In this document: in pieces, positions 1-8,728 of the stretch
How positions within the stretch are numbered: the stretch's first letter is position 1
Layout of the letters: every line of letters begins with the position of its first letter
Assembly: GCA_947626525.1 (NCBI GenBank)
Contig: CANQSM010000030.1
Location: 1 to 34,982 of the forward strand
Length of the DNA: 34,982 nt
Direction of reading: 5' to 3'
Source of the DNA: an uncultured Phocaeicola sp.
Lineage (GTDB): Bacteria > Bacteroidota > Bacteroidia > Bacteroidales > Bacteroidaceae
The notes under the pieces: model-generated
Databases searched by the model: none
What the model was told of the DNA's origin: nothing
The model's input: the letters and a program-made list of their open reading frames with translations, nothing else
Position numbers and translations under genes: made by a program

Positions 1-1
1 G

Positions 2-73
2 TTTTCTGGCATTTATAGGAGTCTCGCAAGATTCTGCAGCCGTCATCTGCAGCCTTTAACTGAATATCCCTAA
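2..73 (+). other. possible 3' end of an upstream gene
   Basis: Two + strand frames are open from the left edge: one closes with TAA at 57-59 and the other with TAA at 71-73. Either could be the C-terminus of a gene that starts outside the window and runs in the same direction as the lipoprotein genes that follow. Too few codons are visible to identify a family, and it may also be plain intergenic sequence. Confidence 0.2.
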
Positions 74-76
74 TTT

Positions 77-1006
77 ATGGATAATGTGATGCTAAAATAT
101 GGTGTGGCTTTTCTGATGCTATTGTCGCTCTCCTTTGCGGCTTGTTCATCGGAGGAAGATGCTTTGGAACCGAGTCATGCACAGGATAACTTTTTTTCTG
201 TTCCGGAAGGGCAAAATGACCCTGTGTCGCAATTGCGCCGTAATTTCTATAATGAAACAGGGGTACACCTGTTGTTCAATGACACATTGCGTTGTGAGTA
301 TGGAGGAAAGGATGGCAATGGAAACGATTATTGGAATGTGGAAGTTGTGGATTTCAATTATAATCTGAATTCTTATGGAACCATGTCCTATCGTTTTGAA
401 CTTTTGGAGGAACAGCATTATCAAGAATGTGCGGATTTCGTTCGGGAGGCTGTGATTGATCGTATAGGTGGAAGTCTGCGTCCTTATTCGCTATTGTTGG
501 TATCCTCTCTGGATACGAGGACTACCTCATCGAGGTCTTGGACTCCTACTGCGACTATCAGCAACATGCGTTGTATGGGAGTCTCTCTCGGGGATATAAT
601 TGATATGACCGAAGAGGAAAAGGACGCCTATAAAGTTACGCTTTTGGTACAAATTCTTTCTTCACGTATAAGTATTGATGATGAGCGGTTGGCTGATTTC
701 TTTTCTTATGTAGGGGAGTATTATTCTGATTACGGTTATGCTGAGTATATAAGTGATGTTTGGCCTGATTGGGAAAATGGAGATATCGAACGAATAAGGG
801 AAGCCGGTTTTTTTGATTACAATGATCAGGAAGACAGCTATTGGGATACGTTTATTTCAAGAACGAACGATTTCTCTTCATTCATGGAAAAAATCTTATC
901 TATGACCTCGGAGCAATTTGAGGAAGCTTATGGCGATTATCAGAGTATCATGGCTCGATATGGGGTATTGAGAAACATATTGATAGAGATGGGAGTAAAA
1001 CTATAA
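77..1006 (+). CDS. surface lipoprotein of unknown function
   Basis: This is a 309-residue acidic protein with an SPII signal. A hydrophobic stretch ends in LSFAAC, placing the lipidated Cys at residue 23 (19 if the second ATG at 89 is used), and it is followed by SSEED. An acidic tail after the Cys is typical of Bacteroides lipoproteins exported to the surface. The mature part is rich in Tyr, Asp and Glu and has no transmembrane segment. I do not recognise the family with confidence. The general look (an FYNETG region, then an all-helical C-terminal half) recalls Bacteroidales lipoproteins related to zinc metallohydrolases that sit next to SusC/D systems, but no HExxH motif is present. If it belongs there it is a non-catalytic relative. 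It is followed after 12 bp by another lipoprotein gene, so the two are probably co-transcribed. Confidence 0.8.
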   Translation: MDNVMLKYGVAFLMLLSLSFAACSSEEDALEPSHAQDNFFSVPEGQNDPVSQLRRNFYNETGVHLLFNDTLRCEYGGKDGNGNDYWNVEVVDFNYNLNSYGTMSYRFELLEEQHYQECADFVREAVIDRIGGSLRPYSLLLVSSLDTRTTSSRSWTPTATISNMRCMGVSLGDIIDMTEEEKDAYKVTLLVQILSSRISIDDERLADFFSYVGEYYSDYGYAEYISDVWPDWENGDIERIREAGFFDYNDQEDSYWDTFISRTNDFSSFMEKILSMTSEQFEEAYGDYQSIMARYGVLRNILIEMGVKL

Positions 1007-1018
1007 TAAACGGGAAAA

Positions 1019-1717
1019 ATGAAAAAATACATAATGTTATGGGTCGCTTGCACGCTGTCTTTTATGTCATGCGGCGACGATGATAGTGCACCGGCATTAA
1101 TGCCGTCGGAAAGAGGAACTGTAACGGATAATGACGGAAATACATACGGTTGGGTGCGTATCGGCAACTTGGATTGGACCACTTCCAATGCCAAGAACGG
1201 AGTTCCAGTGTATGAATTGACTTATTATAATGGTTTTGAATGGTGGAATGCATTTGATGAGGAAGATGCTGAAGATTTGGCAGAGAACTATTTTCCGGTA
1301 TATGGTAACTTGATGACTTGTGAAGAGGCTATGAATACGGCTCCTGCAGGGTGGCGCGTACCGACAGACGAAGATTGGCAACAGCTTGAGCAGGCGTTGG
1401 GTGCAAGCCAAACCGACAGCAAGGGATGGCGTGGAACAAACCTTGCGGATTTATTCCGTCAGGAGGGAGAAGGTACGGAACTGGCCATGAAACATGGGGG
1501 TGTCTGTACATGGAAGGCCGTATACGGTTGGATGGAATTGGAACTTGAGCATGTAGGAGAATATGGGTACTACTGGACTTCTACTGTGGATCCTTCTTAT
1601 ACGGATTTCGAAGCTGCTTACTATCGTAAGATATGTTACAATAGAGGTTCGGTAGAACGTCAGTGTGGCAAGGTCGATAAGCTGATGTCTGTCCGTTGGG
1701 TACGCGATGCCCAATAA
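1019..1717 (+). CDS. lipoprotein with Fibrobacter succinogenes major paralogous domain
   Basis: This is a 232-residue lipoprotein. The leader ends in SFMSC (Cys18) followed by GDDD, an SPII lipobox with an acidic retention/export tail. The mature domain has the hallmarks of the Fib_succ_major family: DNDGNTYGWVRIGNLDW near residues 37-54, then PAGWRVPTDEDW around 109-120, a WTST segment, and a C-terminal SVRWVRD. The family is widespread in Bacteroidetes as secreted or surface proteins, often near glycan-uptake genes. No enzymatic role is established, and a binding or structural role is inferred. It starts 12 bp after the preceding lipoprotein gene, and the TlpA-like lipoprotein follows on the same strand. 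Confidence 0.85.
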   Translation: MKKYIMLWVACTLSFMSCGDDDSAPALMPSERGTVTDNDGNTYGWVRIGNLDWTTSNAKNGVPVYELTYYNGFEWWNAFDEEDAEDLAENYFPVYGNLMTCEEAMNTAPAGWRVPTDEDWQQLEQALGASQTDSKGWRGTNLADLFRQEGEGTELAMKHGGVCTWKAVYGWMELELEHVGEYGYYWTSTVDPSYTDFEAAYYRKICYNRGSVERQCGKVDKLMSVRWVRDAQ

Positions 1718-1784
1718 TATCAAGTCATGGGAGTTATGAAAAACAGATGCTTGAAAGGTGCCTTTAACTAAAAGATAAAGAAAT

Positions 1785-3017
1785 ATGAATGTGAAATCGG
1801 TGGGGTGGGCCGTGGCCTTGGGATTGGGGCTGGCTGCCTGCGGACAGAAAGAAGAAGGCTTTTCCATAGTAGGGAAGATTGGCGGAGGATTGGAAGACGG
1901 GACGGTTGTCCGTCTGATGGATATGGAGCAAGAGCCCTCTAAAGGAGTGGAAATCGTGCGCGACACGGTGCGTAGCGGCGGCTTCATACTGAAAGGCAAG
2001 GTGAAGTCACCGACATTGTGCCGGGTGGAAATTGAAGTGACACGCTATTATGAGGGTGGAAAACCGTATGAAGCGAAGACACAGACAATGCTGATGGTGG
2101 AGAACGTGCCGATGACGATGGAAGCGGCGCGTCTGGACAGCATCCCTTTGACATGGGAGTTCCGGAAATCACCCTTGCAGAAAGAGCGCAACGTGAGGGT
2201 GATGGCGCAAGGTGGAAGGGCCCAGAAGGAATACAACGAGTACAGAGAGGCATTGCATGCCTTGGAACTGGCTGCCTGGGAGGCGGACAACCGAGTGTGG
2301 ACGTTGCGTTATGCGGACGACCGTATGAAAGAACCGGATACCGACAGTTTGGCTTGGTATACCCGTCTGGCCAAGGAGGCGGAACAAAAAGTGAGCAAGG
2401 CGCGCGACCATTTCGTGCAGGAGCATCCGGGGTATGCTATTTCAGTATACTTGGCACAGCAGAAGGCCGATGCAACCTTTGCCTATACGGTAGAGGAACT
2501 GAATGCGTTGGCAGAGTCGGCAAGCGTGACGTACGACACATTGCGGCTGGTGGCATTGCGACAGGCAGTGGAGGAAGCGAAGGCTTACGCCAAGGGTGTG
2601 GCGTATCACGACTTTCTTGTGGTGACGGAGCAGGGTGTGGAGAAGAACTTCTCGGACTTTTATACACCGGGCAAGTATGTGTTAATTGACTTTTGGGCTT
2701 CGTGGTGCGTTCCGTGCCGGGCTTCCGTCCCACAAGTGAAGGAGCTGGCGGCGGCATGCGGCGACAAATTGACGGTGCTCAGCGTGTCGTTGGACAGAAG
2801 CGAAGCAGACTGGAAGAAAGCTGTACGCGAGGAGCAGATGCCGTGGAGGCAGCTTATCCTTCCTTCCGATAGGGAGAAACAGTGCGAAGCGACCGAAAGA
2901 TACAGATTCAATGCCATCCCCTACATGGTGCTGATTGACCCGGAGGGAAAGGTGCTTTGTGGGACGCATAGTCCGGATGAAGTGTCGGAAGTGCTGGAAA
3001 AGGAATTGCCTCTGTAA
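1785..3017 (+). CDS. DUF4369/TlpA-family thioredoxin-like lipoprotein
   Basis: This is a 410-residue lipoprotein with leader GLGLAAC (Cys19). Residues about 24-120 match the N-terminal beta-rich DUF4369-type domain (FSIVGKI, DGTVVRL). The middle is helical and charged, and the C-terminal 130 residues form a TlpA/AhpC-TSA thioredoxin fold. The active site WCVPC is visible with Cys308 and Cys311, followed by the NAIPYMVLIDPEGKV region that carries the cis-Pro. Family members reduce disulfides or keep apocytochromes reduced on the periplasmic side of the cell envelope. The specific partner here is unknown. The gene is GC-richer than the two lipoprotein genes before it and is separated from them by 67 bp. 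It ends at a convergent hairpin shared with the GH43 gene. Confidence 0.92.
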   Translation: MNVKSVGWAVALGLGLAACGQKEEGFSIVGKIGGGLEDGTVVRLMDMEQEPSKGVEIVRDTVRSGGFILKGKVKSPTLCRVEIEVTRYYEGGKPYEAKTQTMLMVENVPMTMEAARLDSIPLTWEFRKSPLQKERNVRVMAQGGRAQKEYNEYREALHALELAAWEADNRVWTLRYADDRMKEPDTDSLAWYTRLAKEAEQKVSKARDHFVQEHPGYAISVYLAQQKADATFAYTVEELNALAESASVTYDTLRLVALRQAVEEAKAYAKGVAYHDFLVVTEQGVEKNFSDFYTPGKYVLIDFWASWCVPCRASVPQVKELAAACGDKLTVLSVSLDRSEADWKKAVREEQMPWRQLILPSDREKQCEATERYRFNAIPYMVLIDPEGKVLCGTHSPDEVSEVLEKELPL

Positions 3018-3060
3018 GGGGCCATTCTTTGGGATACCGTCCCGATAGTATAATATAAAG

Positions 3061-3093
3061 ATAGGCTTGGCAATCTGCATTTGTCAAGCCTAT
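3061..3093. terminator. convergent hairpin terminator between TlpA-like and GH43 genes
   Basis: The perfect arms ATAGGCTTG (3061-3069) and CAAGCCTAT (3085-3093) enclose a 15-nt loop region whose outer bases can also pair with one mismatch. The hairpin sits between two convergent genes. The T-runs on either side are poor, so it is a plausible but not textbook bidirectional terminator. Confidence 0.6.
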
Positions 3094-3125
3094 TCTATAT
3101 GGGTATAGTTAAATCTCGCTACCTT

Positions 3126-4799
3126 TTATTTCTCTACACGATACCAGTCGATATCCGCCCAGCCGCCATCGTTGGTGACAATGGCCGGACGTGTACAGAA
3201 GATACCGGTCTTGGCACCTATCCATTTGCCTTCGCGAACCTGTAACGGTTGTCCGAAGGATTGGTACTTCTTGCCATCGAGGCTGTAGCTGAATTGGCAC
3301 ATTACAATCTGGTCGCTGCCTCCTTCGCTGGCTGCAATCTTTTTGCTGGTGTCGTACACTTTGGCTCTTAAATAGATTGTAGGATCTTGCAACGGGAGTG
3401 TGGCGTTTACTGTCTCCTTGCTTCCGCGGTCGGCTTTTTTACATTCTACCTGAGAGAGAACGAGGCCTTCTTTGGTACTTTCCATGACCAAAGCGGCATA
3501 ATCCATACCCATTACCACTAATCCTGTACGTTCGCCTTGGTATTTGTTGATAGGCTTGAACGTGATTTTGGTGCTGATGGTCTGGGATGGAGCCGTTGTC
3601 TTTTGCAACAACAGGTTCGATACGTCCCACAAGTTCTTGTAGTCGTTCGGCACCGGATAGGAATATAGACGAAGCATACTCTGATCACCGGCACAATAGT
3701 ACCACTTCTCATTGATGTTGGCATGCCATTGCCATTGTAGTCCCAAAGTATAGCCGTCGAACTCGTCACTTTCTTGCGGAGTACAGATAGGGTAGGTCTT
3801 GCCTACGTTGGGTTTCTTGTATGTCAATACCGGGTCTCCGCAACCGTCGCCGTCCTTGTCCACGCCGATAACCGGCCAGTCGTTTACCCATTTCATCGGT
3901 TGCAGGTGCACCAGACGACCGTATGCTCCCACATCCTGGAAATGCATGAACCAGTCTTCGCCTGTCGGAGTGTCCACCCAACCGCCTTGGTGAGGACCGT
4001 TGACGTTGGTTTTGCCTTGTGCCAATACGGTTTTCCACTCATACGGGCCATATACGTTTTTGGAACGGAGTACTACCTGCCAGCCGGTGGCTACACCGCC
4101 TGCCGGATGGAAGATATAATAATAGCCGTTTCGCTTGTAGAATTTCGGACCTTCGCAAGTCTGGTGCGCTTCGTGGCCATCGAAGATGATACGCGACTGG
4201 GTAATGGCTTTTGTCGCCTCCTTGTTCAGTTCGCAAATGGCAATGACGCTTTTCAGCTGCGCACGGCTTCCTGCGTAGGCATGTACCATGTATACACGTC
4301 CGTCGTCATCCCACAAAGGACAAGTGTCGATGATTCCTTTGCCTGCCTTCACCAATACCGGTTCGCTCCAGGGGCCTTTCACGTCTTTGGCCTTTACCAT
4401 GAACGCGCCTTGATCGGGGTCGCCCCAGAAAATATAGAACTCCCCGTTGTGGTGGCGTATACTGGGTGCCCATACCCGGTTCCCGTGTTCCGGACGCTCG
4501 TCTGTAACGGGAGGCAGTGCGTAAGGTATCGCCGCTCCGGCAAAACTCCAGTTTACCAAATCCTTGGAATGGAGCACCTGTAATCCCGGCAGACAGTTGA
4601 AACTGGATGAGGTAAGGTAGTAATCGTCTCCCACCCGGCATATATCGGGGTCGGAATAGTCGGCATATAATACCGGGTTTTTATAGGTGCCGTTTCCTTG
4701 GTCGGCTACCCATACTTTGGATACGTATGGCTCTTGCGCACGAAGGCTTGGCACAGTCAGCAAGGAGCAAAGAGCCAATGCGATAGTTGTTTTTTTCAT
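3126..4799 (-). CDS. glycoside hydrolase family 43 enzyme (exported)
   Basis: This is a 557-residue protein with a Sec signal peptide (MKKTTIALALCSLL, likely cleaved after LRA, about residue 21). The N-terminal about 320 residues form the five-bladed propeller of GH43. The general base is visible in DYSDPDI (Asp50), the pKa-modulating Asp in GIIDTCPLW (Asp158), and the general acid in HQTCEGPKF (Glu216). The C-terminal about 210 residues form a beta-sandwich of the kind found in beta-xylosidase/arabinofuranosidase-type GH43 members. GH43 enzymes remove arabinose, xylose or galactose residues from plant polysaccharides, and the exact substrate cannot be read from sequence. It is the last gene of an apparent operon with GH28 and DUF4861, which points to pectin or a pectin side chain. 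All three catalytic acids are intact. Confidence 0.93.
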   Translation of the reverse strand: MKKTTIALALCSLLTVPSLRAQEPYVSKVWVADQGNGTYKNPVLYADYSDPDICRVGDDYYLTSSSFNCLPGLQVLHSKDLVNWSFAGAAIPYALPPVTDERPEHGNRVWAPSIRHHNGEFYIFWGDPDQGAFMVKAKDVKGPWSEPVLVKAGKGIIDTCPLWDDDGRVYMVHAYAGSRAQLKSVIAICELNKEATKAITQSRIIFDGHEAHQTCEGPKFYKRNGYYYIFHPAGGVATGWQVVLRSKNVYGPYEWKTVLAQGKTNVNGPHQGGWVDTPTGEDWFMHFQDVGAYGRLVHLQPMKWVNDWPVIGVDKDGDGCGDPVLTYKKPNVGKTYPICTPQESDEFDGYTLGLQWQWHANINEKWYYCAGDQSMLRLYSYPVPNDYKNLWDVSNLLLQKTTAPSQTISTKITFKPINKYQGERTGLVVMGMDYAALVMESTKEGLVLSQVECKKADRGSKETVNATLPLQDPTIYLRAKVYDTSKKIAASEGGSDQIVMCQFSYSLDGKKYQSFGQPLQVREGKWIGAKTGIFCTRPAIVTNDGGWADIDWYRVEK

Positions 4800-4826
4800 G
4801 TGTATTACAATATTAATGTTTAATGA

Positions 4827-6068
4827 TTACTTAATCGTTATCCGGCATGGGTGTTGCAAGGCTTGTTGCCATTGGCGAAGATAAGCGAACCATGCGTCGG
4901 GTCCTTTGAATCCGTTCTCTTCTTTGGCGGCGCAGAAGGTCAGGTGGTAGGAGAGGGAGCGGTCTCCGTCCGTATTCACCACTACCAGATAGTTGGCATC
5001 GTCTTCCACGGTCTTGCTCACATGGCGTTTCGGTACACATACGCCCAATCCCACCGTTTCTCTGGGGTTGTTTATCGTATCGGTTTTTTCCGGCAGATTG
5101 GTTCCCCACGAACCAGCCAGTCCGTCAGGTTGCAGGAACCCGATGTTGTTTTCTTCCACTTTCATCACTCCGGTACAGAATGTGTTTTCTTTCACGGAGG
5201 GTTCTTTAAATGAAACATTTACCTGTAAATCCCGGTGTCCGGCATACAAGATATAATGTTGTGTCATGTTCAATTTTTTACCTTGATACTCCCAATTGCG
5301 GTCATCCACTTCGACAACCGTACGGATGGGGCCGTAAGCTAAAATGCCTTCACTTCGCAGGCTTACCTTATCTATATATTGCGGTTCGTTGTTTTCCCAT
5401 CCACGGAATGAACCGGCACTGACTGTCTTACCTGCCCACAGGACATCGTTGCCATAGCCTTTTTCCTTGCGCAGCGCCTGACTGCTGTAATAGTTGCCGG
5501 TCTCTAATTCTAACTGACGAAGCTTTTTGCCGTATATGTCAATGGATTGGCGGTTGTCGAAATATATACGGTAAGCTACCAGGTCTGATTCGAATGCCGG
5601 ACCGTGATGCGCCAATGCACTGTATATTTGTTTGGGAGGTGTTGTGCCGGGTACGGAAAGATACTGGATAGGCGGGTGTTTCTGGCCTTTATCATTCAGT
5701 TTCATTTGGGCGTATACCTGTGCCGGATAAGTGGTAAGGGCAGACGCCGATGAAAATCTTACTTGTAAAGTCTTGCTGCTTTGAGCCGGCAGGTCTATGA
5801 CAAAAGCAAGTTCATCCGCTTCGCCATCTCGGTTTAAATCGTCTGTTTGTGACGGAATTTCCTTTGTTCCATCCCAGACCGTTGCTGAATGAATGGTGAA
5901 GTCTGCGTGAATTTGATTTAGTTTGATGACTATCGGTTCATTTTTTTTCTCTTGGGTCCAATCATTCTGAACCGTGACCGATATGTTCTGTTCTTTGGTT
6001 TGTCCCCAAACAGATTGTGAGAGATTACATGCGATGCATGTAACGAAAAAGAGAGCTGTTTTCTTCAT
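4827..6068 (-). CDS. DUF4861 family exported protein
   Basis: This is a 413-residue protein with a signal peptide (MKKTALFFVTCIACNLSQS, cleavage likely after VWG). I prefer the ATG at 6068 over one 21 bases upstream because the MKKT leader then starts directly. The body is beta-rich, with ATVWDGTKEIPSQTDDLNRD near the N-terminus of the mature protein and a conserved-looking core around residues 170-330, matching the DUF4861 family. Members occur in Bacteroidetes polysaccharide-utilisation loci next to pectin-active hydrolases. I know of no firmly assigned reaction. It lies between GH28 and GH43 with short gaps, so a role in pectin-fragment breakdown is inferred from context only. Confidence 0.85.
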   Translation of the reverse strand: MKKTALFFVTCIACNLSQSVWGQTKEQNISVTVQNDWTQEKKNEPIVIKLNQIHADFTIHSATVWDGTKEIPSQTDDLNRDGEADELAFVIDLPAQSSKTLQVRFSSASALTTYPAQVYAQMKLNDKGQKHPPIQYLSVPGTTPPKQIYSALAHHGPAFESDLVAYRIYFDNRQSIDIYGKKLRQLELETGNYYSSQALRKEKGYGNDVLWAGKTVSAGSFRGWENNEPQYIDKVSLRSEGILAYGPIRTVVEVDDRNWEYQGKKLNMTQHYILYAGHRDLQVNVSFKEPSVKENTFCTGVMKVEENNIGFLQPDGLAGSWGTNLPEKTDTINNPRETVGLGVCVPKRHVSKTVEDDANYLVVVNTDGDRSLSYHLTFCAAKEENGFKGPDAWFAYLRQWQQALQHPCRITIK

Positions 6069-6100
6069 GGTTACAAATTGTTTTGACACTTGGTATGGCT

Positions 6101-7696
6101 TTAGAAATTCAATTCTTCTCCTTTTGCATCGATATCTTTATAAGATTTACCGTTGATGGTTATGTTTTGCACGTTCTTCATGCGGACTGTTGGAGACGGT
6201 TGCAATGTCCGGATGGTTACATTGTTAATCTTCACACTGTCCGCTTGGCTCAGTACAATGCCTTCTTTGGCATCGGTCACGACAATCTGGTCGATATTGA
6301 TGTTTTGGATAGGCATTTCAGGCAATCCGTTGAAGAAGATGGCACGTCCGGAACCTTTGCATGCGATATTGGAAATGTAAATATTGCGGAAGGACGGAGT
6401 CTCTTCTGTTACAGGAGGAACTACGGGAGCCTTGTCTTTCGTATCTTCTGCCGTCACTTCCGTTGGAGAGAGGCCGCCATAGAACAAGTCGAACAGGATG
6501 GCTTCCGCGGGAATGTCAATCATATTGATGTTGCTGATATAGATGTTTTCTACTAGACCGCCGCGGCCGCGTTTACTCTTGAAACGAAGACCTACGTCTG
6601 TGCCCAGGAAGGTGCAGTTGTCAACGTAAATGTTCCGTACGCCTCCTGACATTTCGCTGCCCACAACAAAACCTCCATGTCCGTGTAATACGACGTTGTC
6701 TTTTACGATAACATTTTGGCAGGGTTCACCACGATGGCGTCCTTCCTCATCTTTACCGGATTTCAGACAAATCGCGTCATCTCCCGCATCGAACGAGCAG
6801 TTGATGACCAAGGCGTTGTTGCAGGATTCCAGGTCGAGCGCATCGCCATTCTGTGAATACCAAGGATTGGAGACACTGACTTTATTTAAAGTAATCTCCT
6901 CGCAGGAGAGCGGATGAATGCACCAGGACGGCGAGTTTTTGAAAGTCACCCCTTCCATCAATACTTTTTTGCACTTTACGATGCTGACCATTACCGGACG
7001 GAGGAAATCCCGTACGCTTTCCCATTGTTCATCACCTGCCTTGCCTTGTTGGAAATTATGCGCATTCATGTATCCGTTTCTTCCGCTTTCACTTGGAAAC
7101 CATATATCACCCTTTTCATTGGTCACACCTCCGGATTTGAGCAGACTGTTCCATTGGGAGTCGGTCAGTTTGCCTTTTTTTACCGGACGCCACGTGTCTC
7201 CGTTTCCATCAAAAGTACCTTCTCCCGTGATGGCGATGTTTTCGGCGTTTCGTGCGGAAATAGGAGATTGGCAGCGGCGGGTTTCCCAACCTTCGAAAGA
7301 AGTCTTGACAATGGGGTATAAGCTATGGTCGGGTGAAAAGACCACCAGTGCATTCTTTTCCGTATGCAGGTTGACGTTGCTCAGAATCTCAATAGGGCCC
7401 GTCAGCCATAAGCCTGCCGGGATGATTACTTTGCCTCCACCTTTTTCGCTTACGTCTTTAATCGCATTGTTGATGGCTTCGGTATTCAATTCCAAACCTC
7501 CGGATTTGGCTCCGAAATCGACGATATTCACTTCGTAAGAATTGAATGAAGGCTGGATGACTTTTTCCATCTCGAACGGAAGGTTTGCGTACACGTTCGG
7601 ATTGATCATTTCCGAAGTTGCCTGTTGGACAGGTTGGTTACAGGCAGTCAAAGCCATGAGGGCGCAACTGACTGCATAGGTACATGTTTTTTTCAT
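6101..7696 (-). CDS. glycoside hydrolase family 28 (polygalacturonase-like) lipoprotein
   Basis: This is a 531-residue protein with an SPII lipobox (ALTAC, Cys19), so it is anchored in the cell envelope. The fold is a right-handed beta-helix: DFGAKSGG (about 61-68) and AINNAIKDVSEKGGGKVIIP are the typical start, and the GH28 active site follows with NGDALDLES, SFDAGDDAICLKSG (the Asp pair), GHGGFVVGSEMSGG (His-Gly) and LRFKSKRGRGG (substrate-binding Arg/Lys). GH28 enzymes hydrolyse alpha-1,4 galacturonosyl or related linkages in pectin by inversion. In Bacteroides some act as exo-enzymes on rhamnogalacturonan fragments. It is the first gene of the operon GH28-DUF4861-GH43 and has its own -7 element upstream. 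A long insertion around residues 170-240 may shape the substrate pocket. Confidence 0.95.
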   Translation of the reverse strand: MKKTCTYAVSCALMALTACNQPVQQATSEMINPNVYANLPFEMEKVIQPSFNSYEVNIVDFGAKSGGLELNTEAINNAIKDVSEKGGGKVIIPAGLWLTGPIEILSNVNLHTEKNALVVFSPDHSLYPIVKTSFEGWETRRCQSPISARNAENIAITGEGTFDGNGDTWRPVKKGKLTDSQWNSLLKSGGVTNEKGDIWFPSESGRNGYMNAHNFQQGKAGDEQWESVRDFLRPVMVSIVKCKKVLMEGVTFKNSPSWCIHPLSCEEITLNKVSVSNPWYSQNGDALDLESCNNALVINCSFDAGDDAICLKSGKDEEGRHRGEPCQNVIVKDNVVLHGHGGFVVGSEMSGGVRNIYVDNCTFLGTDVGLRFKSKRGRGGLVENIYISNINMIDIPAEAILFDLFYGGLSPTEVTAEDTKDKAPVVPPVTEETPSFRNIYISNIACKGSGRAIFFNGLPEMPIQNINIDQIVVTDAKEGIVLSQADSVKINNVTIRTLQPSPTVRMKNVQNITINGKSYKDIDAKGEELNF

Positions 7697-7729
7697 TGTC
7701 TGTATTTCTCCTTTTAGTTACTTTGGAAG

Positions 7730-7737
7730 CAAATTTA
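7730..7737 (-). promoter_or_regulatory. putative Bacteroides -7 element for the GH28 operon
   Basis: The - strand reads TAAATTTG, a match to TAnnTTTG, 33 bases before the GH28 start codon. A possible -33 TTTG lies at 7762-7765, with a 24-base spacer that is slightly long. AGGAG is present about 11 bases before the ATG. Confidence 0.5.
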
Positions 7738-7832
7738 ACATAAACCCCTTTACCGGACAATCAAAACACATCTTTTTTTGTTGTATTAGGGCAATTTAAT
7801 TGATATTTTTCGATTATTAATTTAAATAATCT

Positions 7833-7840
7833 TATCTTTG
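7833..7840 (+). promoter_or_regulatory. putative Bacteroides -7 element for fabI
   Basis: TATCTTTG on the + strand matches TAnnTTTG and is followed by 26 bases before the fabI ATG at 7867. The -33 region is AT-rich without a perfect TTTG. Together with the GH28 element this makes the 170-bp gap a divergent promoter region. Confidence 0.55.
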
Positions 7841-7866
7841 CAAACAAATTTAACATTGGTTTGGGC

Positions 7867-8724
7867 ATGAGTTATAATTTGTTGAAAGGAAAACGGGGCA
7901 TCATATTTGGTGCGTTGAACGAACAGTCTATCGCATGGAAAGTGGCTGAAAGGGCTGTAGAGGAAGGGGCTGTGATTACTTTATCCAACACTCCGGTTGC
8001 CGTAAGAATGGGTGAAGTGTCTGCCTTGTCCGAGAAATTGGACTGTGAGGTAATTCCGGCGGACGCTACTTCTGTGGAAGATTTGGAAAATGTTTTCAGA
8101 CGTTCGATGGAAGTTTTGGGAGGTAAAATGGACTTTGTATTGCATTCAATCGGAATGTCTCCGAATGTACGTAAAAAACGTACGTATGATGATTTGGATT
8201 ATGACATGCTGGAAAAGACATTGGATATTTCGGCCGTTTCATTCCATAAAATGATTCAGTCGGCTAAGAAGCTGGAGGCCATTGCGGAAGAGGGCTCCAT
8301 TCTGGCATTGAGTTATGTGGCCGCGCAACGTACTTTTTACGGCTATAATGACATGGCTGATGCGAAAGCTTTGCTTGAATCGATTGCGCGCAGTTTTGGA
8401 TATATTTACGGACGTGAGAGTAAAGTACGTGTCAATACCATTTCTCAGTCTCCGACGATGACCACTGCCGGATCGGGTGTGAAAGGTATGGACAGGCTGT
8501 TTGATTTTGCTAACCGTATGTCTCCTCTGGGCAATGCTTCGGCTGCGGAATGTGCCGATTATTGTATTGTGATGTTCTCGGATTTGACCAAAAAGGTAAC
8601 AATGCAGAATCTTTATCATGACGGAGGCTTTTCCAGTGTAGGTATGAGTTTGCGCGCGATGGCTACCTATGAAAAGGGCCTTGACGAGTATAAGGACGAA
8701 AACGGAAAAATCATTTACGGTTAA
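7867..8724 (+). CDS. fabI: enoyl-[acyl-carrier-protein] reductase (NADH)
   Basis: This is a 285-residue cytosolic enzyme of type II fatty acid synthesis that reduces trans-2-enoyl-ACP. The N-terminal nucleotide-binding region GIIFGALNEQSIAWKVAERA (11-30) replaces the classical GxxxGxG, as is normal for FabI. LHSIGMSPN (92-100) lines the cofactor site. The active-site Tyr-x6-Lys is YNDMADAK (Tyr160, Lys167). ISQSPTMTTAGSG and the C-terminal YHDGGFSSVGM are also typical. I chose ATG 7867 rather than TTG 7861 because the family starts at MSYNLLKG. It is followed after 4 bp by gldB, so the two are co-transcribed. It is a housekeeping enzyme and could supply acyl-ACP chemistry in general, but it is not part of the capsule module downstream. 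Confidence 0.97.
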   Translation: MSYNLLKGKRGIIFGALNEQSIAWKVAERAVEEGAVITLSNTPVAVRMGEVSALSEKLDCEVIPADATSVEDLENVFRRSMEVLGGKMDFVLHSIGMSPNVRKKRTYDDLDYDMLEKTLDISAVSFHKMIQSAKKLEAIAEEGSILALSYVAAQRTFYGYNDMADAKALLESIARSFGYIYGRESKVRVNTISQSPTMTTAGSGVKGMDRLFDFANRMSPLGNASAAECADYCIVMFSDLTKKVTMQNLYHDGGFSSVGMSLRAMATYEKGLDEYKDENGKIIYG

Positions 8725-8728
8725 AGAT

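Noticed and set aside
2153-2689. 178-codon + strand frame
   Set aside because: It overlaps the TlpA-like lipoprotein in another frame, is Gly/Arg rich, and has no family features.
3774-4583. 269-codon open frame on the + strand
   Set aside because: It lies entirely antisense to the GH43 gene, whose catalytic motifs are clear; it has no recognisable domain and is a GC-composition shadow.
6918-7538. 206-codon + strand frame
   Set aside because: It is antisense to the GH28 gene, with no ribosome-binding site or domain.
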